NCBI GenBank assembly: GCA_051960855.1 | Contig: JBQCDV010000106.1 | Span: 1 to 29,324, forward strand | Source of the DNA: JBQCDV01 sp051960855 | GTDB lineage: Bacteria; Actinomycetota; Actinomycetes; JAJZTN01 | Reading direction: 5' to 3' | Length of the DNA stretch: 29,324 nucleotides | In this document: positions 1-6,053 of the stretch, one piece after another | Position numbering within the stretch: the stretch's first letter is position 1 | How the letters are laid out: each line of letters opens with the position of its first letter | The notes under the pieces: generated by a model | The model's input: only the letters and a program-made list of their open reading frames with translations | Database searches by the model: none | What the model was told of the DNA's origin: nothing | Position numbers and translations under genes: made by a program

Positions 1-57
1 CTGCAGCAGGGCGTCGGAGAGCTGGGTCCAGCCCTGCGTCATGTGCTCGACGTCCAC
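1..57 (-). CDS. Partial unknown protein, N-terminus only, running off the left edge
   Basis: Read on the minus strand from a GTG at 57, the frame gives VDVEHMTQGWTQLSDALLQ and stays open to the window edge. All 19 codons end in G or C, as in the real genes nearby, while the same frame upstream of 57 has mixed third positions. This suggests coding begins at or near 57; an ATG at 42 is the alternative start. The gene would be divergent from the DUF4157 gene at 197. Only about 19 residues are visible and I do not recognise the family. It could equally be chance. Confidence 0.3.
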   Translation of the reverse strand, partial: MDVEHMTQGWTQLSDALLQ

Positions 58-196
58 GTGACCCGAGACTGCCAGATGGAGCGCGCCCGCATGCGACTTC
101 CGCGCGGGTGACGCAAACTCCTGCGCACGGGGGACGCGACCGACGAAAAGCGCGGATCTCCTTGACGCGGTCAGCGCGGCGACGGGACCATGCAGC

Positions 197-904
197 GTGC
201 CCGACCGCCCGGTCCGCGAGGCCGACAACCGCGAGCTCGACAGCAGCCCGCGCGACGCCGTTCGTCAGCAGGCCGTTCATCAGCAGGCCGTCCGTCCGCA
301 GGGCGTCGCCGGCCCGCGCCGCGAGACTGGCGGACTCGAGCAGCTGCAGTCCGAGGCCGGCAATGCTGCGGTCGTCGCGATGCTCGCCGGTGCCCAGCGG
401 GCGCTCGCTGTCGGACACGCCTACGACCCTGCCGAGCTCGAGGCTGACCGCATCTCGCGTGCGGTCGTGTCCGCACTGGCGTCTCCGTCCAGCGGTGCTG
501 CCGCCCACAGCTGCGCGGTGGGGTGCTCGCACGACGCCGACGGGATCGCCCGTCAGACGGTGCAGCGGGAGACCGTGCGCCGTGCAGCCATCGGGCTCGA
601 GGGCGGTGACCTCGACGGCGACGCCGAGTCCCGCGTACGGGGTGCCATGTCCGGAGGCTCACCGCTGCCGGAGGTGATGCGGGTGCCGCTGGAGAGCGCG
701 ATGGGCGCCGACTTCAGCGGGGTGCGGGTGCACAGCGACGGCCAGGCCGCGGATCTGGCGAAGTCGATGTCCGCCAAGGCCTTCACCCTCGGCGGTCACA
801 TCTTCCTCGGTGAGGGTGCGAAGGTCTCCGACACCGCGCTGATGGCGCACGAGCTGACGCACACCATCCAGCAAGGCGCCAGCCGCCAGCAGACCGAGGA
901 CTGA
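197..904 (+). CDS. DUF4157 protein with HExxH motif, linked to contractile injection systems
   Basis: The last third (about residues 154-230) matches the DUF4157 pattern: LPEVMRVPLESAMGADFSGV, then VHSDGQAADLAKSMSAKAFT, then the putative zinc motif HELTHTIQQG with HELTH at about 218-222. Residues 47-67 (LEQLQSEAGNAAVVAMLAG) resemble the degenerate LQRxAGNxAV tag found in eCIS cargo. Residues 76-94 contain DPAELEADRISRAV, which often accompanies this domain. Residues 23-35 are a short QQAV/H/R repeat. DUF4157 proteins are frequent neighbours or cargo of extracellular contractile injection systems; whether they act as proteases is unproven. The start is GTG at 197; an ATG at 190 is in another frame. 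The DUF6414-like gene begins 13 bases downstream, so the two are probably co-transcribed. No signal peptide is visible. Confidence 0.85.
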   Translation: MPDRPVREADNRELDSSPRDAVRQQAVHQQAVRPQGVAGPRRETGGLEQLQSEAGNAAVVAMLAGAQRALAVGHAYDPAELEADRISRAVVSALASPSSGAAAHSCAVGCSHDADGIARQTVQRETVRRAAIGLEGGDLDGDAESRVRGAMSGGSPLPEVMRVPLESAMGADFSGVRVHSDGQAADLAKSMSAKAFTLGGHIFLGEGAKVSDTALMAHELTHTIQQGASRQQTED

Positions 905-917
905 CATCCTTCCTCGC

Positions 918-1640
918 ATGCCGCAGTACCCGGTCTACCTCGACACCCGTGCGCTCTCCGCGCTCTCCGGCGAGCCCGTCACCCTGGACATGCCGCTCTC
1001 GGCGGCGACCGCGGTCCTGGACCGCTGGCGCAACGACGAGGAGATCGCCGCCGTCGACACCGTCGACGACCTCGCGAACGCCGCACCGGGGCTTCTCGTC
1101 GAGCTGACAGGAACTGTCCTCGGCAATCCGCTCTTCCCCGTTGTCGACCTCGTCGCGACGATGCTGCCCCTCGCGATGGGCGACCCCCGGACGAGTGACG
1201 ACCGCGCACGTCGAGCGCCGACCCCGGCGGCTGCTGCAGCCCGAGCCGAGGAGGAGGAGCGGCTGGGGGCGCAGCGGGTGCTGGCCGGAGTCGTGACGAC
1301 CGCCAGGGACGCCCTAGCGACGAGCCCGGTCTCCGACGTCCTGCTGCGGACCGACTCGGGTGTGACGGCGGTGCTCGTGCTCGACCGCACCGTGATCGAC
1401 CCGGGAGTCGAGGAGCAGCTGCGGGACGGGCGGTTCACCGTGCTGGGCAAGGTGACGTCGGTGCTGAGCGACGGCGACCGGATCAACCTGTTCCGCCGCA
1501 CGCCGCTGGCCGCCACGGGCGTCGACTCGAGCCGTGACATGCTCGCCGAGCTCGTCGAGGCGGGGGTGGACGTCGAGCTCTCCGACCCCGTGGTCGAGGG
1601 TCCGGCGCTGCAGCTGCTGCCGGTCGCGATCCTCGTCTGA
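918..1640 (+). CDS. DUF6414-like protein of unknown function
   Basis: This is a 240-residue soluble protein. It starts with PVYLDTRALSAL, like the YLDT opening of DUF6414 proteins, and has FTVLGKVTSVLSDGDRINLF at about residues 174-193, like the conserved VLGKV segment of that family. A charged Ala/Glu-rich stretch (about 97-115) links the two halves, and the C-terminus is a hydrophobic strand ending LLPVAILV. The family has no established function. The gene follows the DUF4157 gene by 13 bases and precedes the next gene by 8, so the three appear to form an operon. The family call rests on remembered similarity only and is moderately secure; the coding call is secure. Confidence 0.7.
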   Translation: MPQYPVYLDTRALSALSGEPVTLDMPLSAATAVLDRWRNDEEIAAVDTVDDLANAAPGLLVELTGTVLGNPLFPVVDLVATMLPLAMGDPRTSDDRARRAPTPAAAAARAEEEERLGAQRVLAGVVTTARDALATSPVSDVLLRTDSGVTAVLVLDRTVIDPGVEEQLRDGRFTVLGKVTSVLSDGDRINLFRRTPLAATGVDSSRDMLAELVEAGVDVELSDPVVEGPALQLLPVAILV

Positions 1641-1648
1641 GGAGCGGC

Positions 1649-2017
1649 ATGCCCCACCGGCCCGAGATCGTCTGCCTCTGCGGCTCCACGCGGTTCGCGG
1701 AGCAGATGCGCGAGGTGAACCGCGAGCTCACCTTCGCTGGGGCCATCGTTGTCGCGCCGGGGGTCTTCGCTCACGCTCCCGACCGTGGCGAGCTCATCAC
1801 TGCTGAGCAGAAGGCTGCGCTGGACGAGCTGCACCTGCGCAAGATCGACCTGGCCGACAAAGTCGTCGTGGTCAACCCCGGCGGCTACATCGGCGAGTCG
1901 ACGAGCCGCGAGATCGCTTACGCCCGTGCGACCGGCAAGCCGGTCTCTTTCACGGATCCCGTCTCCGACACCGGCCCTGCCGACACCGGCCCTGTCGACA
2001 CCGGCCCTGTCAGCTAG
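1649..2017 (+). CDS. Small DUF4406 / nucleoside deoxyribosyltransferase-like protein
   Basis: This 122-residue protein opens with IVCLCGSTRF, the nucleotide-binding style loop of DUF4406 and nucleoside 2-deoxyribosyltransferase-like proteins. It continues with LRKIDLADKVVVVNPGGYIG and STSREIAYARATGKPV, the usual pattern of that fold (a strand, a glycine turn, then SxExxYA). The substrate is unknown. GAGGAG lies just before the ATG at 1649. The C-terminal 20 residues are a low-complexity DTGP repeat produced by a 15-base tandem duplication, so the tail is probably not part of the fold. It is the third gene of the rightward run after the DUF4157 and DUF6414-like genes. Confidence 0.78.
   Translation: MPHRPEIVCLCGSTRFAEQMREVNRELTFAGAIVVAPGVFAHAPDRGELITAEQKAALDELHLRKIDLADKVVVVNPGGYIGESTSREIAYARATGKPVSFTDPVSDTGPADTGPVDTGPVS
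1967..2011 (+). repeat. 15-base tandem repeat, three copies
   Basis: Three consecutive copies of GACACCGGCCCTGYC (1967-1981, 1982-1996, 1997-2011) encode the DTGPA/DTGPV tail of the gene that ends at 2017. The unit length is a multiple of three, so copy-number change would keep the frame. Confidence 0.9.
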
Positions 2018-2051
2018 CCCGTCGACGCTGCCCCTGTCAGCTAGCCCGTCG
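2005..2051. repeat. 20-base direct repeat at the stops of two convergent genes
   Basis: The 20 bases at 2005-2024 recur exactly at 2032-2051, a 27-base period. Each copy contains CAGCTAGCCC. The first copy supplies the TAG stop of the rightward gene (2015-2017), and the second supplies the stop of the leftward gene beginning at 2334 (CTA at 2041-2043). A local duplication has therefore separated the two 3' ends. I see no transcription terminator here. Confidence 0.85.
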
Positions 2052-2334
2052 GCTCGATCGCGATGGCTCGGCGTCGCTCGGTGAAGTAGCGCAGGTCGAA
2101 CGGACCGAAACCGAACGCTCGCCTAGCTGTGAGCGAGACCCGCTGGTCGTCGCCGACCGTCACCTCGTAGGGCTGCGACGAGATCCAGGCGAAGCGCGCG
2201 GCGACGACGTGGGACCCCGGTGGCACGTAGACCACCAGCTCGTCCCCCGCTCCGAGAGTGCCGACCGCGCGGCCGTCCACGGTCACCGAGAACTCTCCGC
2301 CTCCGTCGCCGTCGGGTCGGCGGATGCGGATCAT
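2041..2334 (-). CDS. Small beta-rich protein of unknown function
   Basis: This 97-residue protein starts with MIRIRRPDGDGG and contains EFSVTVDGRAVGTLGAGDEL, then VYVPPGSHVVAARFAWI. This alternation of short strands around a glycine turn resembles PEGA-like or carbohydrate-binding-like small domains, but I do not recognise a family. I chose the ATG at 2334 because GGCGAGG precedes it. The frame is open further upstream to 2442, but that extension is only a hexapeptide repeat (LTCRRA) made by an 18-base tandem repeat and is unlikely to be translated. The gene lies downstream of the 540-residue cargo-like gene on the same strand. Confidence 0.6.
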   Translation of the reverse strand: MIRIRRPDGDGGGEFSVTVDGRAVGTLGAGDELVVYVPPGSHVVAARFAWISSQPYEVTVGDDQRVSLTARRAFGFGPFDLRYFTERRRAIAIEPTG

Positions 2335-2371
2335 GCCCTCGCCCTGCACGTCACCGCCTCCGGCAGCCGAT

Positions 2372-2455
2372 GCGCGCCGGCAGGTCAATGCACGCCGGCA
2401 GGTCAATGCGCGCCGGCAGGTCAATGCACGCCGGCAGGTCAATGCACGCCGGCAG
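2372..2455. repeat. 18-base tandem repeat, four full copies and one partial
   Basis: Units GCRCGCCGGCAGGTCAAT begin at 2372, 2390, 2408 and 2426, with a 12-base partial copy at 2444. Copies differ only by one A/G alternation. There are no spacers between units, so this is not a CRISPR array. It fills the gap between the end of the 2468-4090 gene and the start of the 2041-2334 gene. Confidence 0.93.
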
Positions 2456-2467
2456 TCGCGGCACGGC

Positions 2468-4090
2468 TCAGGAGGCCATCTTCGCCATGATGAGCTTCAC
2501 CGCGGCGTCCTGGTGGGTCGGGTCGTCGAGCTTGAGGGCGGCGAAGTCGAGACCGAGGGCCTTGATCGTGTCGACGGCCTTCTGCTGCTCGTCGGGAGCG
2601 GCGCCGGGGACCTGGCCCGTCGCGTAGTTGTAGAGGCGCTTCGACAGTCGCTCGCGTTCGCCGTTCGGGACCTTCTTGAAGGGGTTGATGGCGGAGAGGA
2701 ACGCCTTGCCCTTCGACATGCCGGGGTTCTCCTCGCGCAGCTGCTCGTAGCGCTTCTTGGCCCACTTGACGAGGGCGTAGCCGCCCAGGGCCAGGCCGAT
2801 GAGCGCGGCCGCACCGCAGAGTGCCCAGCCGACCGGGGTCGCAAGTGCAGCGGTGGCGACGACGGTGGTCGCGCCGATGGCCGCGAAGGCCGCCACCGTG
2901 GCCGCGATGCCGCCTCCGATACCGAGCAGGCCGCCGACGACCGAGGTGATCTTCTTGAAGAAGCCGGACTGGTTCTTCCGCAGCGCGTAGGCGCGGATGT
3001 CGTCGGCGTTCTCCTCCTTGTTGTCCTTGCGCTGCTGGACCTCGACGAGCTTGGCGACCGCGGCGTCCTTGGCCTTCTCGGCGTTGTCGACGTCGGCGGT
3101 GACGTCTGCGACGCGCTTCTCCCAGTCATCGACACCGGCATCGAGCTGCGGCACCTGCTGCTGCAGGGCCATCAGCGCGGCGTTGTCGTCGCTGCTCCAG
3201 CCGGAGCCCGTCTTCTTCTTGTTCTCCAGCCCCGCCAGCTTGCTCTTGGCCTCGTCGCGGTCGGACTTCATCGCCGTCAGCGTGGCCTCAGACTCGGCCT
3301 TGACCTTCTTCAGATCGTCGAACTTCTTGGCCAGCTCCTTCTCGCTGACCTTCGGGTCGACGAAGTTGGTGCCGAGCGCCTTGACCCGCTGCCACTGCTT
3401 GTAGGCCTTGCGGGCGGTGCGCAGCGTCTGGAAGGCCTGCACCGGGAGGGCGACGACACCGGCGACGCCGCCGAAGATGTTGTTCGACGCAGCGAACGTG
3501 CTCGTCGCGCCGCTGTTGGCCAGCACCTGCGAGACGCCGCTCGTGCCGCTCAGGGCGGTGCTGACGGTGAGGCCGGCGTTCTGGACCGCGTTGGCCGAGT
3601 TGGTCTTGTGCGTCCGGCTCGCGTCCCGGTGAGTGCCCTGCCCGCCGCGACCGGCGTCGCTCTCCTCTTTCATGGTCTTGCGCGCCTTCTCGGCCTTCAC
3701 GGCCGAGGTGACCGTGCCGATGCCGGCTGTCAGCGTGCCCATGAAGGCTGTGGTCGCGCCGCCCTCGGCGCCCGTGGTTGTCGTGTTGCCGTACTTGTAG
3801 GCGTAGTCCATCTGGCCCTGGGCGTTGGGCATCATGCCGAAGCCCGCGCCCCCGCCCCAGTGGCTGGCCTGGCCGGCGAGCAGGTCGACGGTGTCTGTCA
3901 GTTCGCCGTTGTCGGTGTCGCGTCGGATGGTGGGTGCGCTGAGGACCCCCACGGTCGCGCGGTTGCCGACGCTGCGCTGCAGCGCCGCGACACCTCCGCC
4001 CGGGCTAGCCGTCGGAGTCTGCGTGGTCGCACCGCTGCTCGGACGCAACAGGCGACGGCGCAGCTGGTCCAGGGGTTGCCGAGAGGGCAT
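2468..4090 (-). CDS. Putative eCIS cargo/effector: tagged N-terminus, coiled coil, hydrophobic hairpin
   Basis: This is a 540-residue protein. Residues 34-46 (VAALQRSVGNRAT) match the eCIS cargo tag LQRSxGNRAV and follow a basic, Pro/Thr-rich leader. Residues 60-220 are Gly/Ala/Thr-rich. About 240-360 is a long, highly charged region expected to form a coiled coil. About 382-441 is hydrophobic (VVGGLLGIGGGIAATVAAFA, then ATPVGWALCGAAALIGLALG), long enough for a membrane hairpin. About 445-540 is a soluble helical tail. The layout of tag, coiled coil, hairpin and tail resembles pore-forming or membrane-inserting toxins, but no known toxin domain is recognised and no catalytic motif is visible. 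There is no signal peptide, as expected for cargo loaded in the cytoplasm. The ATG at 4090 has no good ribosome site. udgX lies 132 bases upstream on the same strand. Confidence 0.8.
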   Translation of the reverse strand: MPSRQPLDQLRRRLLRPSSGATTQTPTASPGGGVAALQRSVGNRATVGVLSAPTIRRDTDNGELTDTVDLLAGQASHWGGGAGFGMMPNAQGQMDYAYKYGNTTTTGAEGGATTAFMGTLTAGIGTVTSAVKAEKARKTMKEESDAGRGGQGTHRDASRTHKTNSANAVQNAGLTVSTALSGTSGVSQVLANSGATSTFAASNNIFGGVAGVVALPVQAFQTLRTARKAYKQWQRVKALGTNFVDPKVSEKELAKKFDDLKKVKAESEATLTAMKSDRDEAKSKLAGLENKKKTGSGWSSDDNAALMALQQQVPQLDAGVDDWEKRVADVTADVDNAEKAKDAAVAKLVEVQQRKDNKEENADDIRAYALRKNQSGFFKKITSVVGGLLGIGGGIAATVAAFAAIGATTVVATAALATPVGWALCGAAALIGLALGGYALVKWAKKRYEQLREENPGMSKGKAFLSAINPFKKVPNGERERLSKRLYNYATGQVPGAAPDEQQKAVDTIKALGLDFAALKLDDPTHQDAAVKLIMAKMAS

Positions 4091-4222
4091 GCGCTGACGC
4101 TAGTGGCGCCGCTCTCAGCCCAGCAAGGAATTCGGCTCGAAATCCCGCGTCTGGTGCAGACGGCAACGACGAGAACCACGCATTTCGCCGGAATGTCGGA
4201 TTCACCCGGCCTCCCGCAGTCG

Positions 4223-4921
4223 TCAGAGCACCGAGGCGACCACCGCGAGATCGGCCACCAGGGCGGTGTAGGCCTCGTCCCGCCGGTCGGCCGCGCGCAG
4301 GACGGATGAGGGGTGCACCGTGCCGAGGAACCACCTCACCTGCGCCAGCGCCGCCGTCCCGACGAGGAGAGAGTCCGGCCCGGGCTGGGGGAGCAGCTGC
4401 CCCCGTTGCTTCGTCACCTTGAACCCGCGGCGGATGACTGCCTTGGCTGCGGTCGCCCCCAGCGCCACGACCACCGACGGCTGCACCACCTCGATCTCGG
4501 CCGCGAGCCACGGCTTGCACGCCTCCATGTGCCGCAGCTCCGGCGTCTGGTGGATGCGCCGCTTGCCCGGGGCATCTTGCGAAAAGCGGAAATGCTTGAC
4601 CGTATTGGTGACATAGGCCAGCTCCCGGTCGATACCCGCGTCGGCCAGCGCCTTGTCGAGCAGCCGACCGGCAGGCCCGACAAACGGCTCGCCCGTCCGG
4701 TCCTCCTGGTCGCCCGGCTGCTCGCCGACGAGCATCAGCCGCGCCTTCGGCGTCCCCTTGCCGAAGACCGCCTGCGTCGCATCGCGATACAGCTCGCAGC
4801 CGCGGCAGCCCTGCACCGCCTCGCGGAGCGTCGTGAGCGTCGCATGGGCCGGCACGAACGGCGCTGCCCCGTCGACCTCGCCGTCGTCGGCTGCCGGTGG
4901 CACGTCGCCTCGGTCCGTCAT
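4223..4921 (-). CDS. udgX: UdgX-type uracil-DNA-binding glycosylase
   Basis: The protein has 232 residues. GEQPGDQED (about 66-74) is the family 4 uracil-DNA glycosylase motif A, and KRRIHQTP (about 120-127) is the insertion that defines UdgX. In UdgX the His of KRRIH forms a covalent link to the deoxyribose after uracil is removed; here it is about H124. VHPSSVLR near the C-terminus is the second active-site motif. CxxC at 39/42 and C135 are candidate Fe-S ligands; I see no fourth cysteine. The ATG at 4921 was preferred over a GTG at 4963 because the family begins near it and the extension is unremarkable. It probably acts in uracil repair or binding in the cytoplasm. Its placement between cargo-like genes shows no functional link. 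Confidence 0.92.
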   Translation of the reverse strand: MTDRGDVPPAADDGEVDGAAPFVPAHATLTTLREAVQGCRGCELYRDATQAVFGKGTPKARLMLVGEQPGDQEDRTGEPFVGPAGRLLDKALADAGIDRELAYVTNTVKHFRFSQDAPGKRRIHQTPELRHMEACKPWLAAEIEVVQPSVVVALGATAAKAVIRRGFKVTKQRGQLLPQPGPDSLLVGTAALAQVRWFLGTVHPSSVLRAADRRDEAYTALVADLAVVASVL

Positions 4922-5040
4922 GACGGGCAGCGTCCCCCACCCTTGCGGAGCCACGCCTCGCACCGATCGGACTGCGACACACCCAGCTGTGCTGCCGGAT
5001 CGCCCCGCGCAACCATCCCGAGCAGGGCATCCTGTGCACC

Positions 5041-5796
5041 GTGTCGGAGGTCCTGGCGAGCAACGCGCTCGTGCGTCTCGTCGTCGATGACTCCGAGCCA
5101 GCCGGGGTGCCTACTCGGGTGGACCATGTCGCCGCCGACCGGACGGTGGTCGTTGCGGCACCTGCCTTCGGCGGCGACCTCTTTGTGACGACCGGCCGCC
5201 CGGTCACCATCGTGTGGGCGGACGTCCGCGGGATGTACGAGCTCCCCTCGGTCCTCACCGAGGTGGTCCACGCGCGAGTCCCCCTGTGGCACCTGACGCC
5301 GCGTGGCGAGCCCCAGCTGCTTCAGCGACGCCGCTTCGTGCGCGTGCGCTGTCAGGAGCGACTGCTGGTGCAGCCCCGGCCCGGCGGCGTGGGTGGCGTC
5401 GGCTCCGTGGGGTCTATCGCTGGGGCTTCCGCTGGCGCTGCCGGTGGCGCTTCCGCTGGCGCGGTCACTGCCGGCGGAGAGCCGGAGCCCGCCGAGGCCG
5501 GTGCCGAGCCCACCGTCCTGACCGGCGTCGCAGTGGACCTGTCAGAGGGCGGCGTTCGCACGCTCCTGCCTGCCACCGAGTCGCCGCTGCAGCCTGGCGC
5601 CTCCGTGACGGTCGAGCTGTCGCTCGGCGCCCGCACGGTCGTGCCCTCGGGGACAGTGCTCCGCTCCATCACCTGCGAGAAGGGCCAGTTCGAGGTCGTC
5701 ATCCGGTTCGACGACCCCGTCGACGGCGAGGAGCACATCCGCCGCTGGGTCATGCAGCAGCAGCTGCTCGAACGCCGGACCGCTCGGGACGCCTGA
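5041..5796 (+). CDS. PilZ-domain protein, putative c-di-GMP receptor
   Basis: This is a 251-residue protein. Residues 1-92 form a beta-rich YcgR-like N-terminal domain. RRRFVRV (about 96-102) is the RxxxR motif, and DLSEGGVR (about 166-173) is the D/NxSxxG motif; together these bind cyclic di-GMP in PilZ domains. Between them, residues 113-157 form a Gly/Ala/Val-rich low-complexity insertion, so the two binding motifs are unusually far apart. The C-terminus is helical (EEHIRRWVMQQQLLERR). The start is GTG at 5041. It is divergent from udgX with about 120 bases between. The output is unknown; family members control motility or polysaccharide export, and no such target adjoins it. Confidence 0.87.
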   Translation: MSEVLASNALVRLVVDDSEPAGVPTRVDHVAADRTVVVAAPAFGGDLFVTTGRPVTIVWADVRGMYELPSVLTEVVHARVPLWHLTPRGEPQLLQRRRFVRVRCQERLLVQPRPGGVGGVGSVGSIAGASAGAAGGASAGAVTAGGEPEPAEAGAEPTVLTGVAVDLSEGGVRTLLPATESPLQPGASVTVELSLGARTVVPSGTVLRSITCEKGQFEVVIRFDDPVDGEEHIRRWVMQQQLLERRTARDA

Positions 5797-5924
5797 GCCT
5801 CAGACGACAGCTCCCGACGTCCACCGCGGTCGGTCCACCGGCTCTCTCCACCGGCGCTGCTCCACCGCGAGTGGTCCACACGCCCTGGCCCAGGGGCTCT
5901 GCCGCACGGCACCCGCTTTGACTG

Positions 5925-5958
5925 TGCAACTTCTGACGCTATAGCGGCAGAAGTTGCA
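5925..5958. promoter_or_regulatory. 34-base near-perfect palindrome upstream of the ADP-ribosyltransferase gene
   Basis: Arms TGCAACTTCTG (5925-5935) and CAGAAGTTGCA (5948-5958) are perfect inverse complements. The loop contains the perfect palindrome CGCTATAGCG (5937-5946). Only the A5936/G5947 pair is mismatched. The site is AT-rich compared with its surroundings. It lies after the PilZ gene and just before the effector gene. No T-run follows, so an operator for a dimeric regulator or an RNA hairpin in the leader fits better than an intrinsic terminator. Confidence 0.6.
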
Positions 5959-6053
5959 GAGTGAGAGGACCGCAGTGAGAGGAGTTGCCACGCCCCGGAG
6001 TGGATCTCACCGGAAGTGATTGCCAACAGGAGCCGGGCGCGAGATCGTCAGGC

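Noticed and set aside
935..1834. A 299-codon open frame on the minus strand
   Set aside because: It is antisense to the DUF6414-like gene, with a Ser/Arg/Thr-rich product typical of shadow frames in high-GC DNA.
2372..2455. CRISPR-like array
   Set aside because: The 18-base units are directly adjacent with no spacers, and there are no cas genes.
2258..4309. A 683-codon open frame on the plus strand
   Set aside because: It lies opposite the 540-residue cargo-like gene and udgX. It reads as low-complexity Gly/Arg/Leu sequence with no family motif, while the minus strand has motifs and proper third-position bias.
4005..5258. A 417-codon open frame on the minus strand
   Set aside because: It overlaps udgX in another frame and the PilZ gene in antisense; it has no recognisable domain.
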